Assembly (NCBI GenBank): GCA_004352715.1 | Contig: SCFE01000007.1 | Span: 135,852 to 199,851, forward strand | DNA length: 64,000 bases | From: Hofstenia miamia | Taxonomy: Eukaryota; Xenacoelomorpha; Acoela | Direction of reading: 5' to 3' | Part shown: in pieces, positions 38,500 to 49,654 of the stretch | Position numbering within the stretch: the first letter of the stretch is position 1 | How the letters are laid out: every line of letters starts with the position of its first letter | The notes under the pieces: model-generated | The model's database searches: none | Told to the model about the DNA's origin: nothing | The model's input: the letters and a program-made list of their open reading frames with translations, nothing else | Translations under genes and position numbers: made by a program

Positions 38500-38685
38500 G
38501 CTACATTTGGTATTTGCATTAAGGAACATCTTAACGGGCATCTTGAAACAGAAATATTCACTCACCATCATGAATTAAAGAAAGAAAATTTTGAAATAGC
38601 CATGAAAACAACACACACTAAGATCTGTGAGGCTCTATTAATTAAACAACATAACAAAGAAAACATCATGAATAAACAATGTAAT
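38500..38685 (+). pseudogene. Penelope-like element remnant: C-terminal tail of the GIY-YIG endonuclease
   Basis: Between the inverted arms, the + strand reads an open stretch with 'CIKEHLNGHLETEIFTHHHE', 'ENFEIAMKTTHTKICEALLI' and 'KQHNKENIMNKQCNLG', running on into the right arm. The spacing of His pairs, the K-I-x-E-A-L-L-I-K motif and the final Asn-rich tail match the end of the GIY-YIG endonuclease in Penelope-like retroelements. The RT and the catalytic GIY-YIG core are absent. The unit of endonuclease tail plus inverted terminal repeats is typical of 5'-truncated Penelope copies. Confidence 0.65.
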
Positions 38686-38837
38686 TTAGGCAAGAATGAG
38701 ATTAAATTATTTTAGTGTATGCAATATCATTAAATTATAAAGTGTAGTATATTGTAAACTTTTATTACCGCAAAAATATTGTTAACTGACGATGACTATA
38801 ATACAGTCGAAACGTTTTTGTATTAATGTCAAATAAT
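38686..38837 (+). repeat. Right arm of the 152-bp inverted repeat with hammerhead-like core
   Basis: CTGACGA at 38,786-38,792, hairpin GACT/AGTC, GAAAC at 38,109+700 (38,809-38,813), and a possible GTC cleavage triplet at 38,828-38,830. It differs from the left arm at one base within the hairpin loop region. Confidence 0.7.
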
Positions 38838-39630
38838 TATATGAATCTCAGTAAATTAACTTTTGAATCTCTTGAATTTTAGATCCTGAAATGATAGTTA
38901 CCATAGATGTGTGCGTTTCAATTTAAAATAATTACTTTTAGATAAATGGTTTCAAATGAATAACGCTGAGAACAAGTATAACAAAATCCTTGAAATCTAT
39001 CTATTTGTTAATTGATGAGGAATACAATATCCTTCTAAAAGAAGAATAATAGGGCGTACATATTGTTTTTATTATGTATATCATTAACAGGAACCAAATG
39101 TCAATAAAGTTTTTATATAAAGTAATAAGTTTTCATATGGAAACTTAAATAAACAAAAATGAGTATTAATCACGGGGTCACCAAATATTTACATTATCTG
39201 TATATTAATATAAATACATAACAATATTTGACAAAATTTGATATAGCACAGAAATAACATTTCTCATAATTTTGAACACAATTCAATTGACTACTAAACT
39301 AAAACTGTCAGGTTGGCTTAGATTAGAAAATCGACACCCCCAACATACTTCAAAAGAATTAATTGCTTTTAATATACAATATAGTACTAAAAGTCTCTTT
39401 TGAAATTATATAAAGTTACTTTGTCCAATTGCACAAATTATTAGATATCTAAGTCAAGAGTAATAGAGATCCCTATTTATACATTTGAATAGGAACTTTG
39501 CCGTACACAAAGTTTGGAGGACACGAATATAAACATAGTAGTAAAAAAAGCATCCGTCTGTGCTCCAAAAGAAACTGTACCTCTATGTAAAATCAAACAA
39601 TTTAATTCAACCAGCAATTGCTAAAAATTT
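38838..39630. other. No recognisable feature
   Basis: AT-rich sequence without ORFs or repeats that I could support. Confidence 0.5.
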
Positions 39631-39634
39631 ATTG

Positions 39635-39835
39635 TTAATCACTGGTTATATCTGAAGTTATGAGGCCATTTATAGCTATCACTTCAAAATTGACTGCTAT
39701 TCCAGATTCACCATTGGAACACCTTTGCAAGTGACAAAATCCATTAATTAATTTTGCTATGCTTCGGTTATTTGGTTCTACAGATGAAAACTGTGCAAGT
39801 AGTTTTCCGCTGTGTCTTCCTCCTGAAAAACGCAT
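39635..39835 (-). CDS. Small ORF (66 codons) with poly(A) signal right after the stop; unknown product
   Basis: The - strand ORF has better protein-like composition than its surroundings (for example 'CHLQRCSNGESGIAVNFEVI'). The TAA stop (39,637-39,635) is followed after one base by AATAAA (39,633-39,628). It could be a small gene or the last exon of one whose upstream exons lie at higher coordinates; the region just upstream to about 39,890 is also comparatively GC-rich. No homology is recognised, and chance remains possible for an ORF of this size. Confidence 0.3.
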   Translation of the reverse strand: MRFSGGRHSGKLLAQFSSVEPNNRSIAKLINGFCHLQRCSNGESGIAVNFEVIAINGLITSDITSD

Positions 39836-40243
39836 GACCTGCCAAAGTCAATAACGCCTTTTTCCCACACGAACTGGCAACAATACTAATAACTTATAAA
39901 ACCACTACACTTTCTTCCTATTGTAAACAATGAACTAAATGCAATTATTCGTTGACTGCGTTCACTAAAATCATCTAACCACAGCAGTAGTGGCAGCAAT
40001 AAAACATTGCTTTGATTTTTGAGTAAAAAAAGGAGCAATCGTAGAATAAATATAAAGAATACTGTCTAAGGAATCCAAATAGAACAACAATTGACGGAAT
40101 AAGTGATGCTGTTTTATCAGCTAACATGGACAATGAATTTTGATATATAAAGTCCGAAGTTTGGCTGTTTTCTTTGATGATATTTCAAGATTTAGTCATT
40201 GAAACAAGCGATTTGTCAGCATTGTGGTCATGGAGTACCAGGA

Positions 40244-41188
40244 ATATTTAACACGGAATTTATCAATTACATGAAACACTTATAAATGGAAAATTGTTAC
40301 TTAACAAACTTTGAATTATAAAAATTATTTATTGAAATTTATAAATAAATGTTTATACAATGAAAAAATATAAGCAATCTACATACGTATTTGATTTATA
40401 AAGTGAAATATTCTGTATGAAACCGCGGGCTATGTGGATGGCTAGATTTTCATTAATTATTGTAAGTTATCAAGATTTATCACGTTTGTTTTTCTGTATT
40501 TTAACGTACTTCATCGTTCCGTTTTATTTTCTGCGTATTAGGCGTGCACCCTATTTTATATATTTCAAAATCAAATGCATAAAAACCTGAAAAACCTATG
40601 AGCTGCGGCTTAGATTACGAAGGCAAAATCCTAGCTTTCAAATTAATGCAATATATATATAATGACTATCTTAGACAGTCCTATATTTAGTACACATGGA
40701 AAGCAAAGATGAAACNATATTTAACACGGAATTTATCAATTACATGAAACACTTATAAATGGAAAATTGTTACTTAACAAACTTTGAATTATAAAAATTA
40801 TTTATTGAAATTTATAAATAAATGTTTATACAATGAAAAAATATAAGCAATCTACATACGTATTTGATTTATAAAGTGAAATATTCTGTATGAAACCGCG
40901 GGCTATGTGGATGGCTAGATTTTCATTAATTATTGTAAGTTATCAAGATTTATCACGTTTGTTTTTCTGTATTTTAACGTACTTCATCGTTCCGTTTTAT
41001 TTTCTGCGTATTAGGCGTGCACCCTATTTTATATATTTCAAAATCAAATGCATAAAAACCTGAAAAACCTATGAGCTGCGGCTTAGATTACGAAGGCAAA
41101 ATCCTAGCTTTCAAATTAATGCAATATATATATAATGACTATCTTAGACAGTCCTATATTTAGTACACATGGAAAGCAAAGATGAAAC
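40244..41188. repeat. 472-bp direct duplication joined by a single N (40,716)
   Basis: 40,244-40,715 and 40,717-41,188 appear identical and have equal length. The only thing between them is one N. This is the signature of two contigs with an unresolved 472-bp overlap, not of a biological duplication. Confidence 0.92.
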
Positions 41189-41189
41189 A

Positions 41190-42120
41190 AAAAGGGAAGC
41201 ACGAAATTGCCTATTGGATCTTAAATATTCAAAAAACCGTAATTCTACCAATTTTTAACTTAGATTAGCTTCATGTTATTAGCTTAAATCATTTCATGAC
41301 ATTCCTCATCACCCAATACTATACGTGAAGGAATATATATATATTTGTTAGCCACAATTTTCATGAAATAATTAACAATAACGAATAAGTAGCCGTTAGT
41401 AGAAGTATAAATGAGATGGAATATATTTAAATTGTCGGCATAGTTGCCTGGTTAACCAATACTTGATAAAATAATAATTTCGTATGTACCAAAGCATAAC
41501 ATTTAGTAAGAGATTTATCTGGCAATAGAATTCTCCTAATATGTATCAACAACACGATTAATAAATTCAAGTTTATTGCAACTATTAATTTGATGAGTGA
41601 ACTATTTAACAAGTAGTTTGAGGCTTTATAAGACTTAAAATGTGGGCTTTACACGAAGTCTAGAATTTGATAATGTCAATAGAAAACCAATGGTGTACTT
41701 CTAATTAATTAAAAAGCAGCTCAAAATTTGAGTGATGGGCAAACATTTGTATGAAAAAATTGCTTAAATTTAGAACTTCCATGATGTTTTGTAAATCATT
41801 AGCATGAAATTTGATTTAATTTTTCTCATATCATTTGAAAGGAGTTAAAAATAATGCATATAATGCTGATGTTAATGGTTGGTACTTGAAACAAATACCA
41901 AATTTCTCAAAACAAATACTGAATATCTCAAAATGGAGTTGTTACATTTTTTGACTGTGCAAATATTGCAAAACGAACTACAAAAATTCAAAACAACTGC
42001 ATGAATATTGCAATTACATATTATGTATACAGTAGACTTGTATGGGACAAAAGAAAAGGGACACAACTTTAATTTATTAAAGATTTCACAAAGAACAAAC
42101 TTTTTTTAGAAATCATTTAT
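41190..42120. other. No recognisable feature
   Basis: AT-rich sequence. From about 41.9 kb onward, CpG becomes noticeably rare compared with the left part of the window. Confidence 0.5.
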
Positions 42121-42126
42121 ATTATA

Positions 42127-42450
42127 TTATTTTTCTTATCAGAATTAATGATGAGATATGAACTGCTTTTAGGTATAACATTTATTATAGTCATGAATAA
42201 ATTGGAAGACATGTCAATTCAGTGGAAGGAAACCTATTTAAAGAATGGATGGTGCAGAACTGTGTACCAATGTATTCATCGGAAAAAGTATAAATGTCTT
42301 GCACAGGTTAATGAGTACATTAAGGATGAAGAACGAATAATAAAAGTATGGTTTTGCATCAATTAGTCACTTGAGTGTCATTTAGGTTGTTAATGCACAT
42401 GATCATGATGTAGCAGTAGTTAAACGTCAGGAGTATATGTCACTATTGAG
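42127..42450 (+). pseudogene. FLYWCH-type zinc-finger fragment with a 40-nt intron
   Basis: The + strand reading from 42,148 contains 'NGWCRTVYQCIHRKKYKCLA' and, after removal of a 40-nt GTATGG...CATTTAG intron (42,346-42,385), 'RIIKVVNAHDHDVAVVKRQE'. The pattern Y-x-C, R-K-K-x-x-C-x-A and H-D-H fits the C-x-C...H-x-H layout of FLYWCH zinc fingers, which often sit in front of MULE-type transposases in invertebrates. The intron is close to the minimum intron size in CFAP251 and keeps the frame. The reading dies after about 42,450, so this is a fragment or an unrecognised larger gene. Confidence 0.45.
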
Positions 42451-43110
42451 TACAACTTTTAAGTCATTGTTTTAGATACATTCAAATTACTTAATGTACA
42501 CAAAATATACTTACCATTCATTCTTTAAATGAAGTTAAAGAGCATCTAGCGACTCAGCCAAAGTACAGGAATTGTCACTTCCTTATACAATAAAAGAGCT
42601 GCTTTATTATTTAAAAGTAGACTATTTAGATACAGAACATGTTTAAACAACAATGAATAATTCGGATCTGGGATTTTCATCAGATATGTATCCGTATAAA
42701 AGTTTTGATCCTAGCTCACTACATAATTTACCAAAGACAGCATCATAGATGTAGGATAAAAATTTATATAAAGGCAAAATTTTACTCAATATTATGGTTT
42801 AAAAAGGAGCTCTTAGTGAACATATAATATTGTAGCATCTGCTGTTCAACATGTGTGAATCTATGCTAAGTTTATTGGCTATGATTTGTTGAACAACACT
42901 ACTAAATCACAATATTATTCCAAAACAAATAGTAAATTCAATTGGTTAATCATCAAATAATTTTACTTTAATCATTATGGTTACAAATTCTATGTCAATA
43001 TTCATGCAGTCATTTTGAATTTTGTAGTTTGTTTTGTGATATTTAAGCAGTCAAAAAATGTACCAACCCAAAATGGATACTGAATATATAATTGTAAATT
43101 GTATGGTGAG

Positions 43111-44256
43111 TGTAGCATCATCCAAATAAACCAAAAATAAGCTGCAAACATTGAGTGAAGTGAGAATAAGATCAAAGAAATGATGATTAGAAATATTGTA
43201 TTTAGATCAATCAGATTAATTTAGATTTATTTGTATTATGCAACTAAGAAACAATATGTGTCAAAAATGAGAGATTGATTAGTATTTGTCAATAATAATA
43301 CTTTTGGCAAAATCGCCTCCATTATTTTTAGCCGCCATCTTGGCTTAAATTTGAAATTGACAGGTACTTTTTTGGAATTACTATAAATATGAATTAAACA
43401 TTGTAAGCAATTGATAAAGAATTTTATTCAGAATTCTTATTCTGTTTCAACTATAATGGTTTGATTATTTAATTAGATGTTGAGCTAATTGAGTGGTGTT
43501 TAGTAGTGGTCTGGATCCATCATAGAGAACAATTCAATGGTCCCTGTGCCAGACCACAAAAGTGCACATAAGTTAGGTGTAGGAGTTTTTCTCTTGATTA
43601 GAGGACTAGTGATCACTTAATACATGTATTAAAATAATCAACTGTGAACAAACAGTTAGTTAACTGAAACCTAGGAAATATATTAATATTATTATTAATA
43701 TATTATTTTAGATCCAAATTAATGACCAATAAATGACTGATAAATGTCCATACATGTATTAATCTATAAATGTAGGTTAGGAAGCTGCTCAATATTAATG
43801 TATTTAGAAACACCAAGATATTTTAGTAATGGCTACATGCAATATTAATTTAGCAGCTAGTAACAAGTCAGGTTGTGAACAGATAAAACACTTTTACAAA
43901 ATAGAGTTTAAGTTCAATTGTGTCATGTCTTGAGTATGCACTGAGTTAGGATAGGGTACACATAAGCTGTATCAATGAGCTGAGATGTGGAACTCAACAA
44001 AATGGATCATCAGAGGATTGGTGAAACTGGATGTGGAGATCAGCTTCAGGCAGATGCCCATTATTGATCATTAGAGAAATTGCTGCACAGCTTCATCACC
44101 TAAATAGTGAACAGTCAAACCTAGTTATATTACATTAACAGAACTTTAAGCTGAAGCAGCATCTAATTAAGTAAATCCCTACAAACATAAACTAAAACTA
44201 ATGTTATACAGTAACAAGGGCTAAAACATTAATGATGCTTGGTAGGGGATGTTACA
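43111..44256 (+). repeat. 5' LTR of the Ty3/gypsy-type element (1,146 bp)
   Basis: Begins TGTAGCATCATCCAAATAAA and ends GGTAGGGGATGTTACA. It aligns along its full length with 57,174-58,325, with scattered substitutions and small indels; several differences are CpG versus CpA/TpG (for example GCCGCC versus GCCACC near 43,331). Confidence 0.9.
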
Positions 44257-44641
44257 TGTCAAACATGATAGGCAAGAATAAACATTTTTAAAAAGAAACA
44301 TTCACTATAACTACCCACATACTATTTACAGTGCTACAAGTGAAAGTAGAAGTAAGCAACAGACAGCTACATGGAAAATAAACTAGTTAATAGAGAGAAA
44401 AACCTGAAAACAAACCAAAACATTTAACAAGATTCCAGAATCATGATCAAGAAGGAAGACCACAACAAACCAAAGAGAAAATATGACAAAAGGTAAGAAA
44501 GACAGCACAAAGAACACTGCAACCAAGACAGTAACCCTCAGAACAAAATGATCATCACCATTTTTCAGTAGTCAGAACTTAGCCTCTGACACAGAATTGC
44601 AATCCCTCAATTCACTCCTAGAGCCAAAACCCCCAGACATA

Positions 44642-44720
44642 ATCAATATGTTAATAACTTTTTGAGGAAAACTTTGAATCCCTCCAAAATTTAACATGAG
44701 TTGATATAAGCAAAAAATTT
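44642..44720. repeat. Mariner-like terminal-repeat fragment in the gag leader
   Basis: The sequence from 'GTTAATAACTTTTTGAGG' to 'GAGTTGATATAAGC' matches, with few differences, part of the long terminal repeats at 58.7 kb, 59.3 kb and (inverted) 59.9 kb. It ends only a few bases before the first gag ATG at 44,724. Confidence 0.8.
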
Positions 44721-44723
44721 AAT

Positions 44724-45905
44724 TTGATGGAACAACAAAATGAAACCATATTGAGCAAAATTAGACTAAGCATGGAGAGGCAACTAGATGAACAAAACAA
44801 GTTATTTCAAAACAAGATCAAACTCCTCACCCACCAATTATCAGAGTCCAACAAAAGGTTCTTAGAACAAAACCAACAATGGCAGAAAAAAAATCAGGAA
44901 CTGGAAAAAACAAATAGACAGTTAATAGAGGATATCAATCTACAAGCAGGAGATTTAGAGCAACTGAAAGACAAATTAAGATTAATACAGTTGACAGAAG
45001 AAGAGAACAGGAGCAACATGTGAAACCATGAAATAGAATTCCATTCTTAGAAAGAGAGTGAGTTGCAAGCACCAAACATATCAGCTCACAAAGAAGTGAT
45101 ATATGAGGAATCTGACAAAGACTCAGATGCAGAGAAACAAAAAATTATTAATGAAATCACAAAAGCAGTGACTATACAACTGCAGGAGGAAGATACAGTG
45201 AAAAACCACAGGAAACCCAAATACAAAAGTCCAATTTTAACACAACTGACAACTAGCAATATGATACCTTGTAAGGCAATTCTACCTATATTTAATGGAA
45301 GGGTAGACAGTTATAATCCCACATTTGCTGATTGGCTACAAATGTTCAAATTAACAATGGCAGAGTGCAAAGAGAGCCAATAGTCAGCAGCAGCAAGACT
45401 CCCATTATATTTAACAGGTGCAGCCTCCCAGCACTATCTGCTCTTAGATGCAGAAATGAAAAGAAATTACCAATTACTGATCAAAGATTTCATAAACTAC
45501 TATGAAAATGAAAGTTTTAAAAACCAGTACTGAATCATCCTAAATGCAACAAAAATGAGAAAAACCAATGACATTTGAAATTACATGCAACAAGTTGAAC
45601 AACTACTAATGCTTAGTTCAAGAGAAAATATATATTCTATATAAAATCTGTTCTCACATATCTGTAAAGGGATGCCTGAAAGCATTAGGACACAGTTTGT
45701 GATTAAATGCAATGAAGACAACAAGCTTGAAAGAATTATTAGAAAGGCAGTCAACATACAAGCAACCATAAAAAATAATGCACAAATATACAAAAAGGCT
45801 GCATAGCACAGAGAAGGATCAACATGGAGGAACAACCTCAAACCACACAACCCAAATAAAACCTCTAATCAGGAGCCCAGTGAGAAGAAATATATGAGGG
45901 GGTGC
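44724..45905 (+). pseudogene. gag, N-terminal part: coiled coil and capsid region
   Basis: Starts at ATG 44,724. The first 99 codons are a Gln/Glu/Lys/Asn-rich heptad-type coiled coil. After a TGA at 45,021 the frame resumes with 'DWLQMFKLTMAEC' (about 45,330-45,370), 'LPLYLTGAASQHYLLLDAEM' and 'FINYYEN', the usual gypsy capsid N-domain order. More stops follow (TAG 45,381; TGA 45,531 and 45,572; TAA near 45,644; TAG near 45,805). The reading is lost at about 45,900, where a ~2.5-kb insertion begins; the nucleocapsid part continues after 48,450. The protein would assemble the particle and bind the genomic RNA. This copy is inactive. Confidence 0.8.
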
Positions 45906-48450
45906 ATTAGCAAAATTGCTGCCCCTTCAACAGTTGCAACTAGATTCATCTCAGTCTATTTCTTTAAAACTACTACATGTACATGTATAGTGCAATCTTA
46001 ATAGCCAATATAATAACTAACTAAATATGCAAAATTATATGTAAGACATATAGGAGTATGTTTGGTAATTGGTATATATTAAAACACTAAACTCTTCTTG
46101 AAAAAAGATAAAAATCTATACAATTTTAAATTCAATTAGTTTTTCATAAAATAGGTTCACTCTTGTTATCTTTGTTATAAATGCAAGTTTTCTCAAAAGG
46201 AGTACATTGATATTGAGCTTATCAATTCATAATTTGATCAGCAAACATGGGAAAAATCAAATAATACTGTCAGTCCAGCACTATGATTAATTGCTCTGGA
46301 AAAAATCTCTGTCAGAGCATTTTTACCATCTTTTGATTATGCAAATTTTTTCCTTTGCTTTTTTACTATCCTAATTATAAATTTTCTAATGTTGACAAAA
46401 TGATAAAAAAACATCTTGCATGTAGTCTAAAATTACATTCTATATTCATTGCAAAACAATTTAAGCTTCAAAACAAAAGTTTTTTTCACACAATCACATT
46501 GAAATTAATCATTTAAAATTAAGAGCATTTAATGTTCCCCTATCCTAATTCAATGGTAAAAATGCTTCTACTAGAAGTCTATGTACATAAGCAAAACTTA
46601 GTTGACAAATCAATATGATGTGAAAACTTCACCTACACATATAATAAACTAATGACTGTTTCTTCAATTGTAATGATAAGTTTATATTACACTATCCATT
46701 TTCAAATTTTCTTTCAAATATTTTTCACAATATAAGAGCAAAATGTTTTCTATTCAGTCATCACTCATCATTGTTTGCAACTAATTCTTGATCATTCTGA
46801 GCTTACTAAGAGATCATTTGTTGGAAACAACAGCCACATAAATACACATGCTTAAACAGGAAAAGTGGAAATATGTGTTTTCTATTCTGACTTTCACTAG
46901 GCTAAATTTATGTTTGACCAATTTTTAGTGGTATATTAAAATGATAGTTGAAAGCAAAATATATTATGTCAAATACAAAGTAATGCAAAAATGAGATTAA
47001 TAAAACATAGAAGTGGTGTACAGAAGGGAGCTTCAAAATTGATTTTGATTAGCTAAATTAAACCATTTGTGGCAAAAAAGATTAAAATAATTTAGAAATG
47101 AAGGTCTTTTTTAATTATTTTGACAAATTTCATGGGCTTAACTGTGATTTTGGTCACTTATATGATCAAAACAGAGATGTCCCCCATTAGAAAATTCTGC
47201 ATACGCCCCTGAAACATAGGATACAAAAATTGAGATTGACTAGGTAATGATTGGGATTTAACACCTCGGGTTATATTGCAACTTGTTGATTTTTTATGGC
47301 ATCAGATAAAAATAAGTTAGCTAATGATATTCTCAAGGATAGAACTAGAAAGACAGATTAGTTTTTACTACCAAAATACCAACTAGAATTCATTTCTAAA
47401 AGTGATGTTTCTTTGGTCATTAATGCATTAATGCATGTATAAGAGTATTAGTTAATATGAAAGGTAACATTATATCACCAATTTGCATTCATTATCAGAC
47501 ATTTACATGCTGCATCTGCACCACAAAATTGATGTGAAAACCTGTTTATTGGTTGAGGAAATACTATTACCGCTCAGCCCATCCCATGTTAACGATATTT
47601 TAGTTATTTGCTCGCTGAAAATTGTTTTTATCATTATGATGAACATATTGTTTCCATGATATTTATTTGTATTGTTGTTTTTAAAATTTAGACATTTTCA
47701 CAATTTTCTTTAATTGTGCTTGAATTTTTGCATTGCACTTAGAAGTAGTAAAAAACTTTGACTGCAGCAAAAAAGTCACAGCTAACAGCTGGATATGGCT
47801 AAAGGCTTAAAGGTAACTGCAAGATACATGCAAAGTTTTGTGGGCAACTGCCCTCTAAGTACAAAATTTATTTTGCACATGGCTGCTGCTGCTAACAATA
47901 TTGCATTCCCACAGAACACTAACTTAAGCATTGAAGCTAGAACTGCTTTAGTTGTAACAGTGTGCTGAAGCAAGTATTCAGTCAATGTGGTTTACATTAA
48001 CAAAATTTTGACATGTATTCATTATGTTTTTTTTTGAATTCTCTTGTTCATGCAGAGATTGCACAAATGAAATAACTTTTTAAGACTGACTAGCCAGGTT
48101 GTTTATACAAGTCTCTTCCTATTTTGGAGAAAGTGTTCAATACTCTGTATGACTTAAACATAAATGTATTTTGGTTATTATAAAAAAATTTGTACTGTTC
48201 TTAAAACATCTATATTGAAAAAGGTTGAAAATATAGATTTTGTGTCACACTTGTAATGTCTGAGATTCAAGAAAACACAAATCACTTATTCAAATATATA
48301 TTTCAAAAAAATGTTGAAAGAGATAAACTGCCTGTATTGTAAATTTAGAAAATGACTCAAAAATTAAATGAATGCAACATCTGTTAAATGGTCATTTTGC
48401 TGGCCCCTGAGAAAAAATATTTGGGGGGTGCATCACCCCCAGCACCCCCA
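45895..48450. mobile_element. ~2.5-kb insertion splitting gag; family not identified
   Basis: Gag coding sense stops near 45,900 and resumes near 48,450. Both edges carry a similar block: GAGAAGAAATATATGAGGGG with GTGCATTA on the left (from 45,880), and GAGAAAAAATATTTGGGGGG with TGCATCA on the right (from 48,410). That fits a target-like duplication or related element ends. The right edge continues CACCCCCAGCACCCCC. The interior has no ORF with family resemblance and no LTR ends that I could define. Boundaries are accurate to about 50 bases. Confidence 0.55.
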
Positions 48451-48720
48451 GTAAGGTGGGCCTCTGCCTATAATGTAACAAAACCAGAAAAAATCATCAA
48501 AGTACAAATAAAAGACAGAAAGACCAGAAAGGTAAAAGAGAAAGACGTCAAGTGTTACAGTTGTGGACAGAAAAGCCACAAAAAACCTGACTGCCCAAAG
48601 CAGATAAATGTAATTGGGGACAAAGAAGCTTACTATGACAAGGAAGATGTACTGCAAACAGAAGATGAAATGGACAAAGCATTGCCAACTGATGAGGAGT
48701 TGGAAAACTAGTTAGAGTGC
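48450..48720 (+). pseudogene. gag, nucleocapsid zinc knuckle
   Basis: A CCHC knuckle with the exact C-x2-C-x4-H-x4-C spacing is encoded at 48,553-48,594. It lies in a Lys-rich stretch and is followed by an acidic tail ending at a TAG near 48,709. It binds single-stranded retroelement RNA. This is the downstream part of the gag split by the preceding insertion. Confidence 0.85.
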
Positions 48721-48749
48721 CAACTCATAACAACCATGCATTGATAATG

Positions 48750-49530
48750 ATCCTGACAAATCTTGATACAATAAATATGATAACAATAGCAATCAATGGA
48801 GTAATGACTAAAGCAACAATCAATACTGGAGCAGCAACATCAATAATTACTGATGAATGTGTATGAAGCTAGGATTTAAACAAGAAGATTTGAACAGCTG
48901 CACAAAAGACTAATTAATGCATCAGGAGAATATATCAATATGAAAGGAATGATAAATGCAGTACAGATGAGAATCATGAACACAACATTTGAACAGTCTT
49001 TAGTGGTGGTGGACACACACAACAATCTGTTGCCATATGAAGTCATCTTAGGTGATGATTTTCTGACAAAAAATGGATGTGTCATCAACTATGCCAACAG
49101 AACTATAAAGGTAAGCAAGGAAGAAATGGAGATTGAAGAAGAGGAAGGGAAGCAGAAAACAATCACATTTCAACTGCAGAAAGATATCCACCTACAGCCA
49201 CACTGATGGAAGATGCATACAATTGAAACTGAGGACACAGTAACAGCCAACATAATGCTATATGACAATAAAGGCATCAACACCAAAAGAGTATCAATGA
49301 CATCTAGCATTTGCACAATTAAGCATGGAAAGGGAAGAATACTAATCCTTAATGCTATGAATCAGAATGTTAACCTAAAGAAATCTCAAGTAAGAATATA
49401 TGGGAAGTACATCAAATCAAACATCATACTCATCTGGAAGGCAATTGGAGATGATGATGGAGTGAGTAATTTGCATGGTCAACTCAAGGACTTGCAAATG
49501 AAAACAGATAGTAATCCACATGGCTGAATC
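48750..49530 (+). pseudogene. Retropepsin-like protease and PR-RT linker, active site mutated
   Basis: The flap-side order is typical: 'ITIAINGVMTKATINTGAAT' ends with the active-site loop at 48,822, but as N-T-G-A instead of D-T/S-G-A. The mutated codon reads AAT after a C, so a single G-to-A change at a former CpG explains it. Further on, 'YEVILGDDFLTKNG' (49,040-49,080) matches the conserved 'hhhLGxDfl' helix of gypsy proteases. TGA at 49,204 precedes the linker that leads to RT. The enzyme would cleave the Gag-Pol precursor; here it is dead. Confidence 0.8.
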
Positions 49531-49600
49531 AAGGGCAAGTAAACAAACACCATCAAAGTTGCAAGTACTCCTAAAGGCTGACTCAAGGGCATTGGGACAA
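49475..49600 (+). repeat. Three in-frame TCAAGG / [DNE]SR repeats between PR and RT
   Basis: Copies with the Asn/Glu/Asp codon at 49,481, 49,526 and 49,580, spaced 45 and 54 nt. Consensus (A/C)-T-G-A-C-T-C-A-A-G-G-G. The same motif recurs six times at 54.6-54.95 kb. Confidence 0.75.
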
Positions 49601-49654
49601 AAGCAGAAGAGGAAGACACATGCAGAACACCTGAAATAAATAATGAAGACATCA

